Counted from the stretch's first letter, positions 34,237 through 43,543 are shown. The stretch is 64,000 nucleotides of DNA from Sutterella massiliensis (GCF_016899755.1 NZ_JACJJC010000004.1:62001-126000); one strand, 5' to 3'. Program-made: numbers and translations. Notes: a model not told the origin generated them from the letters alone.

Positions 34237-34682
34237 GTGCGGGCTGCCTTTCTTCAGTAAGAGTCTTCATTTTCCTTGGCCCGAAGCGCGCTCCTCCTTT
34301 CGCGCTTCGGGCGCTTTATTGCTGGGTTGAACTTCGAGCCCGCCTGCCGCCATCGGCGCTTGCGACAGGTGCGGTTCGGCTTACGTCAAAACTCATGCGG
34401 AAATGGCTGCGGCAAGCATGCGTAAAAACGCATCCCGCTGAGATTTCTGGGTTACAGTTGTCGTATCGGGTTTTCTTAGGGATCGATGGTTCGCTTTTCT
34501 CGACATCGGTGACGTTCCCGCGCGGCGCTCGCTTATTTGTTGTCCGCGCCCGCTAGAAAACTTTCTTCGACTTCCCGCCGTCAGTAGCGCGACAGCCGTC
34601 ACGTCGCCGATCATCCGAGAACGGATGCACCTGTGCTTCGTTTAAGTACGGGCGACTGCGACGATCTTTTGAAAGGCATCGC
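34237..34682. other. Intergenic region after flavoprotein gene
   Basis: About 445 bases holding a terminator near its left end (34279-34318) and the promoter of the ZIP gene at its right. I see no gene in between. Confidence 0.5.
34279..34318 (+). terminator. Rho-independent terminator of the flavoprotein gene
   Basis: GCCCGAAGCGCG pairs with CGCGCTTCGGGC around a 10-base loop and is followed by GCTTTATT. Confidence 0.85.
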
Positions 34683-35501
34683 ATGCTCGAACAACTTTTT
34701 CCTTCCCTTTTGGACGGTGCTTCACCCGTCACAGCTGCCGCGAGTGCAACGGGCTTTACGTTTTTCATGACGGCCGTGGGCGCGGCGATCGTGCTCCTGC
34801 CCGGGCGCATCCACAACGCCTTCATGCAGACGATTTCGCTCGGCTTTGCGGCGGGCGTCATGGTGGCGGCTTCCGTCTGGTCGCTCCTTCTTCCCGCGAT
34901 GGCCATGGTGGAGGCGCGCGGCGAGTCGCCGCTGCTGCCTGCCGTGGGCGGCTTTCTGCTCGGCGTTGCCTTCATCTTTCTGCTCGACCGCTTCATGCCG
35001 CACATGCATCCGATGTCGAGCGAATCCGAGGGGCCGAAGACGAAGCTCGCCCGCTCGACGCTTCTCTTTCTCGCGGTGACCCTGCACAACATTCCGGAAG
35101 GTATGTCGGTCGGGCTCTCGATCGGGATGGCGGCTGACGATCCGACGCTTTTGGCGGGCGCACTCGCGCTCGCGCTCGGCATGGGCATTCAGAACATTCC
35201 GGAAGGCGCGGCTGTTGCGCTCCCGCTGCTGCAGGACGGGATGTCCCGCGGGAAGGCGTTTCTTGCGGGGGCTTTCTCGGGACTTGCCGAACTGGTCTTC
35301 GGCGTCTTGGCCGTTCTTCTGGTCGGCACGACAGGCGTGCTGCTGCCCTGGTTCCTCGCTTTCGCTGCGGGTGCGATGATCTATGTCGTCGTTGAGGAAC
35401 TGATTCCGTCGGCGCACCTCACGGAGCATTCGGATGCGGGGACGCTCTCCGTGGTTGCCGGCTTTGTCGTGATGATGGCGCTCGACGTCGGGCTCGGCTG
35501 A
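34683..35501 (+). CDS. ZIP-family divalent metal transporter (GufA type)
   Basis: A 272-residue inner-membrane protein with eight expected transmembrane helices. The metal-site motifs are present: LHNIPEGMSVGLSIG in TM4 and IQNIPEGAAVALPLLQ in TM5, and VVEELIPSAHLTEHSD near the end. A His/Met-rich loop (DRFMPHMHPMSSES) follows TM3. It would import zinc or another divalent metal. AAAGG precedes the start. Single gene, convergent with the ABC importer operon. Confidence 0.92.
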   Translation: MLEQLFPSLLDGASPVTAAASATGFTFFMTAVGAAIVLLPGRIHNAFMQTISLGFAAGVMVAASVWSLLLPAMAMVEARGESPLLPAVGGFLLGVAFIFLLDRFMPHMHPMSSESEGPKTKLARSTLLFLAVTLHNIPEGMSVGLSIGMAADDPTLLAGALALALGMGIQNIPEGAAVALPLLQDGMSRGKAFLAGAFSGLAELVFGVLAVLLVGTTGVLLPWFLAFAAGAMIYVVVEELIPSAHLTEHSDAGTLSVVAGFVVMMALDVGLG

Positions 35502-35526
35502 TCCGATCGTAATTCAGTGAAGGAAA

Positions 35527-35555
35527 CGGGCGTCCGATTTGCGTGCGGACGCCCG
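35527..35555. terminator. Hairpin between ZIP gene and ABC importer operon
   Basis: CGGGCGTCCG and CGGACGCCCG form a perfect 10-base-pair stem between convergent genes. The flanks are not T-rich. Confidence 0.6.
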
Positions 35556-35594
35556 ACAAGAATCGTTTGTTGTCGAGAAGTACGTTTCGGCCGA

Positions 35595-36503
35595 TCACTT
35601 CTGCGGCGGCACCCACTTCATCAGGCGCACCTCGGCAAAGGTGACGAGGCGGTCGATCAAGAGCGCACAGGCCGTCAGAACAAGAATGCCCGCCATGACC
35701 GTATTCATGTCGAAAGTCGTTTCTGCCTGCAGAATCAGGTAGCCGACGCCTTCGGCGGAGCCGAGGTACTCGCCGATCACGGCGGCAACAAACGCCATGC
35801 CTACCGAGGTGTGAAGACTCGAAAAGACCCAGCTCATCGCCGAGGGCATGTAGACCGTGCGCAGGAGATCCTTGCGGCTTGCGCCGAGCATGCGCGCGTT
35901 GGCGAGCACAGTCGGATTCACTTCGCGCACGCCCTGATAGACGTTGAAGAAGATGATAAAGAAGACGAGCGTGACGCCGAGCGCAATCTTCGAGGCGGGT
36001 CCGAGGCCGAACCAGACGGCGAAGATCGGCGCGAGAATGACGCGGGGCATCGAATTGAGCCCCTTGATGAAGGGATCGGCGACGGCTGCCGCAAAGGGCG
36101 AGAGCGCAAGCCAGAGGCCGACGGCGAGGCCCGCCGCCGTGCCGATCACGAAGGCGAGGACCGTTTCGTAGAGCGTCACGCCGAGATGCCGGTAAATTTC
36201 GCCGCCCACGAACCAGTCGCGAATGCGTGCGAAGATTTCGGCGGGTTCCCCGAAAAAGAAAGCAGCCTGCGCGTCGTTGTCAAAGAAGAAATTCGGCAGG
36301 AGCCCCGGCTTTGTCATCGCCCACCAGAAGAAAAAGACAAAGACAAGGAGCGCCCACTGCCAAAGGGCGATGCGCAGGCGTCGGGCGCGAATGCGTTTGT
36401 CGTGGTTTTGAATCGCGTCGCTTGCGCTCGTTTCGTGCTGCGCTGCGTTTGCGGCCGCGCCTGCGGCCTTCATTTCCTGCGTCATGGCTGTGATTCCCGA
36501 CAT
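35595..36503 (-). CDS. ABC transporter permease (SsuC/TauC type)
   Basis: A 302-residue inner-membrane permease with about six helices. It carries the ABC permease loop GASRKDLLRTVYMPSAMSWVF (EAA-like) and LARVILAPIFAVWFG-type segments of the nitrate/sulfonate/taurine class. A long N-terminal tail (about 45 residues) precedes the first helix. It is the last gene of the binding-protein, ATPase, permease operon and lies 58 bases after the ATPase gene. Confidence 0.9.
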   Translation of the reverse strand: MSGITAMTQEMKAAGAAANAAQHETSASDAIQNHDKRIRARRLRIALWQWALLVFVFFFWWAMTKPGLLPNFFFDNDAQAAFFFGEPAEIFARIRDWFVGGEIYRHLGVTLYETVLAFVIGTAAGLAVGLWLALSPFAAAVADPFIKGLNSMPRVILAPIFAVWFGLGPASKIALGVTLVFFIIFFNVYQGVREVNPTVLANARMLGASRKDLLRTVYMPSAMSWVFSSLHTSVGMAFVAAVIGEYLGSAEGVGYLILQAETTFDMNTVMAGILVLTACALLIDRLVTFAEVRLMKWVPPQK

Positions 36504-36561
36504 GATTCTTTCCGTTGCGGTTGTCTTCGGATCTTTCTTGCGGTCGTACCCGCGAAAATCG

Positions 36562-37389
36562 CTACGAGGCGGCTAATTCCGTGCGGTGCTCCCGATAGGA
36601 CTTGAGCACTTCTTCGCGCAGTACCGACCAGATGGCGGCACGTCGTTCGAGGAAGCTCTGATCCATTCGTATTTCGGCGACGTTGCGCGGGCGCGGCAGG
36701 TCGATTCCGAAGTCGCCGATCGGGCGAGAAGCCGGCCCCGCGGACATTACGACCACGCGGTCGGACATCGAAACGGCTTCGTCAAGGTCGTGCGTGATAA
36801 AGAGAACAGCTTTTTTCGATGCCTGCCAGATGGCAAGGAGTTCGTCTTCCATGAGTTCGCGCGTTTGGACGTCAAGCGCCGAAAACGATTCGTCCATCAA
36901 AATGATGTCCGGGTCGGTGACGAGCGTCTGCGCCATCGCAACGCGCTTGCGCATGCCGCCCGAAAGTTCGTGCGGGTAGCGGTCCGGGAACTTTTCGAGG
37001 CCGACGCGCGCAAGCCACGCCATGGCGCGCTCGTTGGCTTCGTCTTTCGCGACGCCGCGGTAACGCAGCCCGATCGCGACGTTTTCGAGCGCCGTCGCCC
37101 ACGGCATGAGGCTTTCGGCCTGGAACATGTAGCCCGCGCGTCGGTTGAGCCCCTTGAGCGGCGTGCCGAAAATGCGCACTTCGCCTTCGGCGGGCGCGAG
37201 AAGGCCCGCGGCCATATTGAGGATCGTGGACTTGCCGCAGCCCGTCGGGCCCACGACGCTCACGAATTCGCCGTCGGCAACGCAAAAGGACGTGTGTGCG
37301 GTCGCGGTGTAAAAGCCCGTCGGCGTTTCAAATCGGCAGGCGACGTTGCGAAATTCAATGGCCGGTGCGGTTCGGTTGACGTTTTGCAT
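36562..37389 (-). CDS. ABC transporter ATP-binding protein (SsuB/TauB type)
   Basis: A 275-residue ATPase. The start at 37389 excludes an unconserved open frame upstream. Walker A VGPTGCGKSTIL, Q-loop FQAESLMPW, signature LSGGMRKRVAMA, Walker B DIILMDESFSALD and the switch His in FITHDLDEA are all intact. It energises the permease encoded next to it. Confidence 0.94.
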   Translation of the reverse strand: MQNVNRTAPAIEFRNVACRFETPTGFYTATAHTSFCVADGEFVSVVGPTGCGKSTILNMAAGLLAPAEGEVRIFGTPLKGLNRRAGYMFQAESLMPWATALENVAIGLRYRGVAKDEANERAMAWLARVGLEKFPDRYPHELSGGMRKRVAMAQTLVTDPDIILMDESFSALDVQTRELMEDELLAIWQASKKAVLFITHDLDEAVSMSDRVVVMSAGPASRPIGDFGIDLPRPRNVAEIRMDQSFLERRAAIWSVLREEVLKSYREHRTELAAS

Positions 37390-37471
37390 GATCGTGTGAC
37401 TTTTGGGAGCGGCCGGCAGCGCTTGATGCGCAAGGCCGCCGGTCGGATGGTTCGAGAGTTGACGCCCCGCC

Positions 37472-38506
37472 TCAGACAAATTCGTTCGTGAAGGCCGCCG
37501 CATAGTCGAAGGGGAAGTCGGCAAGCTTCGGGTTGACGCTTGCGAGCGCTTTGGCCGAAATCTGTGCGCACCCGTCGGGGAAGCGGCCGTCCTTGGAGAG
37601 CGCCGGGCGGTTCTTGATGAAGCCCGTTTTGTAGAGCTCGGGATTGCCGAGGAAGGCCGACTTCGGAACGATCTTCATCAGGTCGTCGGGCGAGCATTCG
37701 GCGATGAATTTGAGCGAGCGAACGACTGCCCGTGCCAGACGACGACAGGTTTCCGGGTTTTCGTCGAGAAAGCGCTGCGGCGCGTAGAGACAGCCCGCTA
37801 CCATCGGGCCGCCGAAGAGCGCGTTCGACTCGTCAACGTTTCGGGTGTCCGTGACAATGCGGATGAGGCCGTCGCCTTCGAGCTGCGAGATGACGGGGTC
37901 GAGTCCGACAAAGGCGTCCACTTGGCCCGCACGAACGGCTGCAACAGCACCGGCTCCCGAACCGATCCCGATCACCGAGAATTCGTTGGACTTCACGCCC
38001 GCTTGGGCGAAAACGAAGTTCGCGATTACGTGCGAGGAGGAGCCGGGCGCCGTGACGCCGATACGCTTGCCGCGCAGGTCTGCGACCGACTTGAAATCCT
38101 TCATCGTGCGGTTGTTGACGGCAAAAACGCACTGCGGGGCGCTGCCCTGAAGCACGAAGGCGCGCATGGCCTGGCGCTTTGTCTGCATCGAGAGCGTGTG
38201 TTCGAACGCGCCCGAAACCACATCGGCCGAGCCGCCCACGACGGCCTGCAGCGACTTTGAGCCTCCTTGAAAGTCGACAACCTTGACGTCAAGCCCTTCT
38301 TCCTTGAAGAAGCCGTTCCAGTCGGCGAATGCCATCGGCAGGTAGTAGTAGAGATTCTTGCCGCCGACAGCAATCGTCACGCTCTTCTTTTCCGGTTCGG
38401 CAGCTAGAGCAAAGCGCGGTGCGACAAAGGCGCTCGCAGCGAGCGCGCTTGCGCAGAAGAATTCGCGTCGGGAGATGGCGCTCTTGATGAAGGAGATGTT
38501 CTGCAT
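37472..38506 (-). CDS. Tat-exported ABC substrate-binding protein (SsuA/NMT1-like)
   Basis: A 344-residue binding protein of the nitrate/sulfonate/thiamine-precursor superfamily. The start at 38506 gives a Tat-type signal (SRREFFCASALAASAFVAP). The fold markers are VGGKNLYYYLPMAFADWNGF and FFKEEGLDVKVVDFQGGSKS, then VADLRGKRIGVTAPGSSSHV and AAVRAGQVDAFVGLDPVIS. Ligand not predictable: alkanesulfonate, taurine or a pyrimidine are all possible. First gene of the three-gene importer operon; preceded by a long structured leader. Confidence 0.9.
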   Translation of the reverse strand: MQNISFIKSAISRREFFCASALAASAFVAPRFALAAEPEKKSVTIAVGGKNLYYYLPMAFADWNGFFKEEGLDVKVVDFQGGSKSLQAVVGGSADVVSGAFEHTLSMQTKRQAMRAFVLQGSAPQCVFAVNNRTMKDFKSVADLRGKRIGVTAPGSSSHVIANFVFAQAGVKSNEFSVIGIGSGAGAVAAVRAGQVDAFVGLDPVISQLEGDGLIRIVTDTRNVDESNALFGGPMVAGCLYAPQRFLDENPETCRRLARAVVRSLKFIAECSPDDLMKIVPKSAFLGNPELYKTGFIKNRPALSKDGRFPDGCAQISAKALASVNPKLADFPFDYAAAFTNEFV

Positions 38507-38569
38507 GGTTCTTTGTCCTGGTTCGCGGTTGTTTCGGGAAGTTCTTGCTTTTTTGGGTCTCATGTGAAG

Positions 38570-38601
38570 CCGCCTCCCGTGCGTTTGGCTTCGGGAGGCG
38601 G
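38570..38601 (-). promoter_or_regulatory. Leader hairpin of the ABC importer operon
   Basis: CCGCCTCCCG and CGGGAGGCGG form a 10-base-pair stem 64 bases before the binding-protein start. On the minus strand it is followed by a run ending CCCAAAAAAGC and no U-tract, so it is a structure element more than a terminator. Confidence 0.5.
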
Positions 38602-38750
38602 TGCGCAACGACTGCTGTTTAGGCGCTTTCAAGCTCTTTCGGGTCTTCGGATCGCTTTTGCTGCATTTGCATTCAGGCCGAATGCTTGCCTGCAGACAAG
38701 GTCTCCGAAGCATCAGAGCAGGCCGGTCGCTCTCGAAGCTCTTTTCGGAA

Positions 38751-38800
38751 GGGCGGCCCGCACAGGAGGCTGCGTCCTTCAGCGGACGCCACGGCCGCCC
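38751..38800 (-). ncRNA. Nested stem-loop in the leader of the ABC importer operon
   Basis: Outer stem GGGCGGCC (38751-38758) with GGCCGCCC (38793-38800); inner stem GCGTCC (38772-38777) with GGACGC (38784-38789). It overlaps the end of a small open frame with a good ribosome site, which would suit a translation-coupled leader. I do not recognise a known riboswitch. Confidence 0.4.
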
Positions 38801-38916
38801 TCCGACAGAAGTCGAAGTCGACGGCTAAGTCGCTCTTTGGAGCGCTCGGGCGCATCACCCGGGAAGACGCACGTGCGCCCGCGGGCTGCGAAGGCGTTTC
38901 GTGCGTATGACTTCAT
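38779..38916 (-). CDS. Possible leader peptide or small protein (45 residues)
   Basis: An ATG at 38916 with TTTAAGGAGC ahead opens a frame of 45 codons: MKSYARNAFAARGRT.., Arg-rich, with no membrane segment. It ends inside the nested stem-loop at 38751-38800 and lies about 270 bases before the binding-protein gene. The strong ribosome site is the main reason to list it; coding is unproven. Confidence 0.35.
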   Translation of the reverse strand: MKSYARNAFAARGRTCVFPGDAPERSKERLSRRLRLLSEGGRGVR

Positions 38917-39174
38917 GACGGCTCCTTAAATGCGTCGGGGTTGTGCCGCGCGGGCGGTTTCGTCGGCGACAGGATGAATGTTCCTGCAAAACGATTGTTT
39001 TCGCAATAGGTCAAATTATCTATATTCCTGGATCTGAAATTGAAAACATATAAAAAACAAATAGAAACGTTTTCAAAAAATTAAAAACTGCACCATAAGA
39101 AGTCTGCGAAATTCCGATTTTTAAGGCTCGACCGTAAAAGAGAAAATCTTCTCTTTGCTTTCGATTGAACGCGA

Positions 39175-39210
39175 AAGCGCCGCAGCTCTCACGAGAGAAC
39201 AGCGGCGCTT
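39175..39210 (-). terminator. Terminator of the DUF1177-AroM operon
   Basis: AAGCGCCGC and GCGGCGCTT form a stem 30 bases after the AroM stop on the minus strand, followed by TTTCGCGTTC. Confidence 0.65.
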
Positions 39211-39239
39211 CAAATAAGGCATCTTTGCGCGAGCGCGCT

Positions 39240-39926
39240 TCAGACGATTGCTCGCAATAGGTGCACCATGAGGTCGGTTGAAGCGACAACGGGAACGTCG
39301 ACGACCTCGCGGCACCAAGCTTTGTGTTCGAGCCGATAGCCCATGCAGTCGAGCACGATGAATTCGGCGCCTTGGTCGCGAAGCGAGCGTGCCGCCGCTT
39401 GGACGTCTTCGGCAGAAGCCGTGTAAGGCGATGCCGAGGCGAAAACAAGTTTCATGCCCGTTGCCTGCCATTTGCGGATTTCGGATTGTGCCTGTTCAGC
39501 GAGTGGCACCATGACGCCGAGCGTAACGCTGCCTGCGAGCGCCTTGACGACAGGCGGGATGACATGGTCAGGCTCGATAAGGCGCGCCTTCTTCGCAGCA
39601 AGGCCGTCGAATTCGCCCGTACAAAGCAAAAGGATGAGGCTCGCGCCAGCTTCTTCAAGGAAGGCGATTTTCTTTGTCAAGCCCGCACGAACCGCTCGTT
39701 TGCCCATCACGACGGCGCTGCCGTCGAGAAGGCGCGACGTGAGAAGACTTTCGCCCAGTGATGCGGGAAATCGTTCGGCGATTTGAGCTGCGTCAAGGCC
39801 GTCGAGGACGCCGACATGCAGGCACTCGACATCGGGCGGGAGCGCGTCGTTAATCAAAGGTGCAATGTCGGCGCGGGGCGCCTGGCCGATCGTGATCGTG
39901 CCGATTTTCGTTCGAGTGGCAGTCAT
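39240..39926 (-). CDS. AroM-family protein
   Basis: A 228-residue member of the AroM family, named after a gene beside aroL in E. coli; its biochemical role is not established. The start at 39926 has a GGGAG site. Opening KIGTITIGQAPRADIAP, then LLCTGEFDGL, VMVPLAEQAQSEIRKW and FIVLDCMGYRLEHK match the family and resemble Asp/Glu-racemase folds, with two cysteines in equivalent places (LLLLCTG and VLDCMGY). It is the last gene of a five-gene operon and follows a hairpin. Confidence 0.87.
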   Translation of the reverse strand: MTATRTKIGTITIGQAPRADIAPLINDALPPDVECLHVGVLDGLDAAQIAERFPASLGESLLTSRLLDGSAVVMGKRAVRAGLTKKIAFLEEAGASLILLLCTGEFDGLAAKKARLIEPDHVIPPVVKALAGSVTLGVMVPLAEQAQSEIRKWQATGMKLVFASASPYTASAEDVQAAARSLRDQGAEFIVLDCMGYRLEHKAWCREVVDVPVVASTDLMVHLLRAIV

Positions 39927-40014
39927 GGTTCTGCTCCCAATCGTGCGGCCGAGGCGCTGCAGGAGTCTGTAATTCACCGAGCGGCTGCGGCCATATGGAT
40001 GCTTGAGGCGGCAT

Positions 40015-40039
40015 GCGGGGACCTCATAGCGGTCCCCGC
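40015..40039 (-). terminator. Intra-operon hairpin between OPT transporter and AroM genes
   Basis: GCGGGGACC pairs with GGTCCCCGC around a 7-base loop, just after the OPT stop codon. There is no U-tract, so it may protect or attenuate the transcript before AroM. Confidence 0.5.
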
Positions 40040-40047
40040 AGCAGACC

Positions 40048-41676
40048 TTATTTGTTGCGAAGACCCGAGAAGACCGAGGAGAAGAAGCTCAAGAGTGCGT
40101 CGCCCGCGATCAGGCCGGCAGCGAGCACTTCGAGCGGGCCGCGCGCTTCGGGGCCCTTAACCTTGAGGACGATCTGTCGAATCGCGAGACCGATGAGCAC
40201 CGCCCAGCCGGCCATGGGATTCGCGATCAGCAGGCCGGTTGCGAGCAGCACGCCGAGCTGTCGGGCCGGGCCGCCCACGAACTGAATGATCGCGCCCGGA
40301 ATCGCCCAGAGAAGAAGCGACTTCGCAATTTCGGCCGAGACGCCCGCGTTGATGGCCGCGATGTAGACCTTCGCAACCGGCGGTACAAGGCCCTGCGCAA
40401 AGTAGTCCTGGTACACCATGCCGACAACCGGAATGGCGATGAGGAAGGCGAGGGATGCGGCGAGGAACTGCTGGTGACGGCCGGCGAGTTCAAACGCGGG
40501 TTCGGCGCCGTTGCCGCGCAGGATCCAGCCGGCCTTGAGGTCGTAGCCCATGTCGGCGAAAGCCGGGCCCGTTGCGGCCGCAAAGCCGCAGAGCATCGCG
40601 AGCGCTTCCGGCGGAAAGCCGATCAGGATACCGACGATGAGCGTGATAAGCGCAACGGCAAAGGCCGGAAACCATCCCGAGTGCATGGCGGCGAGACCGA
40701 CGATCATTTCATGCACGAAGGCGGCAAAGGCTGCATAGACCATGAAGGCGATGAGCCAGCCGAAGGAAAGGTGGTAGTAGAGGCCGCTCGCGAGCGCAAT
40801 CATCACCGAGATTGCGCCGAAACCGAGCATGCCGATGCCGATCGTTTTGCCGATGGTTTCGGACTTGTGTTCGGGCATTTCGACGCCGTGCTTCTGCGCG
40901 TGCGCGCGCTCCTTCTCTTCGCGTTCGGAATGGTCTTCCTGTTTCTTGCCGCCGCGCATGAGGAAGATGATCTGGATGAGAGCAACGACGCCTGCACCCG
41001 CCATGATGCCGTGCGGAATGTAAAGCGCATTGATGTCGACGCCGAAGACCGGTTCGCTGTAGCCGCGAAGGAGGAAGCCGATGCCGAGCATGAAGAGCGC
41101 CCAGACGTTGCCGATAAAGGCCGTGCCGAGTGCGGCCGTCGGGAACTTGAAGAAGGAGCCGATCGCACCCAAAACAATGCCGATACCGAGGAGAACAGCC
41201 TGCTTGCCGCCTTTGTCGCCCGCCTTGATGGATTCGGCTGCGGCGACGCCGTGCGGCCATGCACCTGTTGCCGGGAAGAGGCGCGTGTTGAAAAGTTTGT
41301 ATAGCAGGAAGCCGTCAAGGAGCATTGCGAGCGAGACGCCCGCGAACATCGGCAGCACCATGTCCGGGCGTCCGAAGAGGTACGGGATGGCGATCGGCAG
41401 CAAAAGCGAGTTTGCCGCGCCGAAGGTTGCTGCCGACGTCGTGCTCTGCGCGAGGTTCTGCACGTGAATCGAGCGGTAGTGGCCGAAGAATTTGAGCGGC
41501 ACGCGCGCGACGATCATCGCTGCCATGGCGCCGATGATGGCTGTATTGGGCGTCACGCCGAGGCTCACGAGGAGCTGCACGCCGATGATGGCGCCGAAAA
41601 TGGCGAGAACGACGAGCAGGCAGAAGGTTGCAGGTTCAAAGACCTTCGGGTGCTCGTGCACTTGTTGGTTTGTCAT
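40048..41676 (-). CDS. OPT/YSL-family oligopeptide transporter
   Basis: A 542-residue inner-membrane protein with about 14 hydrophobic segments, belonging to the OPT superfamily that imports small peptides or metal chelates by proton symport. The start at 41676 is the ATG right before the conserved region. Recognisable parts are LAQSTTSAATFGAANSLLLP, PATGAWPHGVAAAESIKAG, the central charged loop GGKKQEDHSEREEKER and the second-half VHEMIVGLAAMHSGWFP. It sits between DUF1177 and AroM genes and most likely brings in the substrate of that pathway. Confidence 0.87.
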   Translation of the reverse strand: MTNQQVHEHPKVFEPATFCLLVVLAIFGAIIGVQLLVSLGVTPNTAIIGAMAAMIVARVPLKFFGHYRSIHVQNLAQSTTSAATFGAANSLLLPIAIPYLFGRPDMVLPMFAGVSLAMLLDGFLLYKLFNTRLFPATGAWPHGVAAAESIKAGDKGGKQAVLLGIGIVLGAIGSFFKFPTAALGTAFIGNVWALFMLGIGFLLRGYSEPVFGVDINALYIPHGIMAGAGVVALIQIIFLMRGGKKQEDHSEREEKERAHAQKHGVEMPEHKSETIGKTIGIGMLGFGAISVMIALASGLYYHLSFGWLIAFMVYAAFAAFVHEMIVGLAAMHSGWFPAFAVALITLIVGILIGFPPEALAMLCGFAAATGPAFADMGYDLKAGWILRGNGAEPAFELAGRHQQFLAASLAFLIAIPVVGMVYQDYFAQGLVPPVAKVYIAAINAGVSAEIAKSLLLWAIPGAIIQFVGGPARQLGVLLATGLLIANPMAGWAVLIGLAIRQIVLKVKGPEARGPLEVLAAGLIAGDALLSFFSSVFSGLRNK

Positions 41677-41793
41677 CGTAGTTCTTGAAGAAAACTGCGA
41701 TGCGGCGCTGCGCGTGTCCGAGAAGCTCCGCTCGTCGCATCGCAAGAGAAACGCGGCGCCGTTGGGGCCGGTCGCCACGCGAGCAGAGATGGA

Positions 41794-42732
41794 TCAGTCG
41801 TTCTTGCCGAACGTCTGGAAATGCTTCATCGAGCCGTAAAGCGATTCGATTCGGCCGAATTCTTCGGCGTCGTAGAAAGCGCACTGGCCGGCGGTGAAGC
41901 TCTTGGCGACCTCAACGGCGTAGCGGACCGCGTCGTCAACGTCGGTGAGATGCGTCGCGCCCGTGGCACAGCCCGGAACAACGGATTCGGTCGTGATCGC
42001 AATGCCGACCACGGGTACGTCGGCCGCAACGGCGGGCTGGAGAATCGAATTCATGTGGTAGAGGCCGTTGCCGTAAGGCGTGATGTCCTGCTGCGTGATG
42101 GGGAAGGTGGCGGGGAGCTTGCCCGTCGTCACGCCCATGATGTAGAGGAGGTCTTCCGAGACACGGAGGATGTAGCCCTTCAGAACGGTCGGCGAAATGG
42201 CGATGCCGCTCTTGCAGATGATTTGGTTGCCCTTCGTCGTGTCGATCGAGAGGATGGCGTCCATCTGGGGATCGATTTCGTGCGCGTTCAACACGTCCAT
42301 CGTGCAGGGTGAGTCCATGAAGGGCACCGGCTTATGCGGCAGCGTCGGGGCGTTCGGGCAGATATGCGTGCCGACGATCACGTCGCCCTCGAGCTGGTCG
42401 CCGCGGATAAGCTGGCGCGCGAGCTGTGCGGCGCAGCCGGCCGCAGCAAGCGCACCGTCGCCGTCGGAGGTGAAGCCGATGCGCTCGGGCCGGGCGCCGA
42501 GGCCGCCCAAACGGCCGACGATGCCGAGTGTCGGCGCAGAGCCGCCCTTGGACTTGCCGTTCTTGCCCGGAATCAGAAACTTCACGAAGTCGGTCGTGCC
42601 GCGGTCGCCTTGAACCGTTACGCACGAGGCTTCAACGTCGCCCTGGCTTTTAATGTAGCGAACGACGTCTTCGCCCGTAACGCGGCCGTCGTCAAGGAGT
42701 TCGGCGAGTTCGATGATTTGTTTGAACGACAT
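41794..42732 (-). CDS. DUF1177-family protein (paralogue A)
   Basis: A 312-residue DUF1177 protein of unknown function, about 55-60 % alike to paralogue B at 43544-44494. Blocks shared by both copies are SDGDGALAA, GDVIVxTxIC, APxxPHxPVPFM, DAILSxDTTKGN, ITQQDITPYGNGLYHMNSIL and VPGCATGATH. The conserved Asp, His and Cys residues in these blocks look like an enzyme active site, perhaps metal-dependent; this is inference. There is no signal peptide. Third gene of the operon. Confidence 0.85.
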   Translation of the reverse strand: MSFKQIIELAELLDDGRVTGEDVVRYIKSQGDVEASCVTVQGDRGTTDFVKFLIPGKNGKSKGGSAPTLGIVGRLGGLGARPERIGFTSDGDGALAAAGCAAQLARQLIRGDQLEGDVIVGTHICPNAPTLPHKPVPFMDSPCTMDVLNAHEIDPQMDAILSIDTTKGNQIICKSGIAISPTVLKGYILRVSEDLLYIMGVTTGKLPATFPITQQDITPYGNGLYHMNSILQPAVAADVPVVGIAITTESVVPGCATGATHLTDVDDAVRYAVEVAKSFTAGQCAFYDAEEFGRIESLYGSMKHFQTFGKND

Positions 42733-42815
42733 GGGGTCCTCCCTTTATGTTCGAAATGGTGTTGGTTGCGGTTGAATGGTGTGAATTCGTTTGTCGTGTG
42801 AAAGTGCGGCGGGAA

Positions 42816-43490
42816 TCAAAATTTAAGCGGACCTTTGACCGATGAAACGGCGAAGTAGCGCGCTGCTGCGGCGCCGCCCGCCTCGATGGCGTCGACGATG
42901 GGAACGGGCAGATCGTCGAACCAGTGCGCAATACCCATGGTGGAGAAGCCCGTGCAGGAAAACATGATGACGTCGCAGTCTTTCGCGAGGGCTTCGACGC
43001 ACTTTTTCGCGCCCGCTTTGCCCCAGTCGGTGAGAAGGTCGCGCGTGTCGCGCACGCCCTCGATCCCGACGGCGGCAACGAGTCGGTCGCCGAGAATCCG
43101 CTTGGGTTCGCTCGGCACGTCACCCGCGATCAGCGAGAGCACGCCGACACGCCGGCCCATCGTGAGCGCCATGGCGGCCGCGCAGCTTCCCGCGCCGAAA
43201 ACGGGAATCCGGCAGAATTTGCGCGCCTCGGCTACGCCCGGATCGATCGCGCAGCTCACGAGCACGGCGTCGGCGCCGTCGCGTTCGGCTTCAAGGCACT
43301 TGGCGACAATTCGATCGACGCACTTCGCGGCCGTTGCTTCGTCGGGGATGCCTTCGGGCTGATCGGGAATGCAGTAGGTTCTCGTCGGAATGCCGTAGAG
43401 ACGCTCGATGATCTTGCCGTGCTTTTCGAGCACGGCGGGATCGTCGGACGTGAAGACGCGAATGACCGCAAGTGTTTTGGCGTTGTTCAT
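42816..43490 (-). CDS. Asp/Glu/hydantoin racemase-family protein
   Basis: A 224-residue member of the cofactor-independent Asp/Glu racemase superfamily. The start at 43490 has a GGGAGGT site. The paired catalytic cysteines are in VLVSCAIDPGVAEAR and VIMFSCTGFSTMG, and AAMALTMGRRVGVLSL is typical of the group. It could racemise or isomerise an acidic amino acid or a cyclic amide; hydantoin and maleate isomerases belong to the same fold. Second gene of the operon between two DUF1177 genes. Confidence 0.88.
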   Translation of the reverse strand: MNNAKTLAVIRVFTSDDPAVLEKHGKIIERLYGIPTRTYCIPDQPEGIPDEATAAKCVDRIVAKCLEAERDGADAVLVSCAIDPGVAEARKFCRIPVFGAGSCAAAMALTMGRRVGVLSLIAGDVPSEPKRILGDRLVAAVGIEGVRDTRDLLTDWGKAGAKKCVEALAKDCDVIMFSCTGFSTMGIAHWFDDLPVPIVDAIEAGGAAAARYFAVSSVKGPLKF

Positions 43491-43543
43491 GAGACCTCCC
43501 GTTGTCTTTTCCCTTGCTGCTTTCAAAGTCGCGTGCGCCGTCT

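Noticed and set aside
38507-38990. TPP, cobalamin or SAM riboswitch before the ABC importer
   Set aside because: None of the conserved core sequences of these classes could be found.
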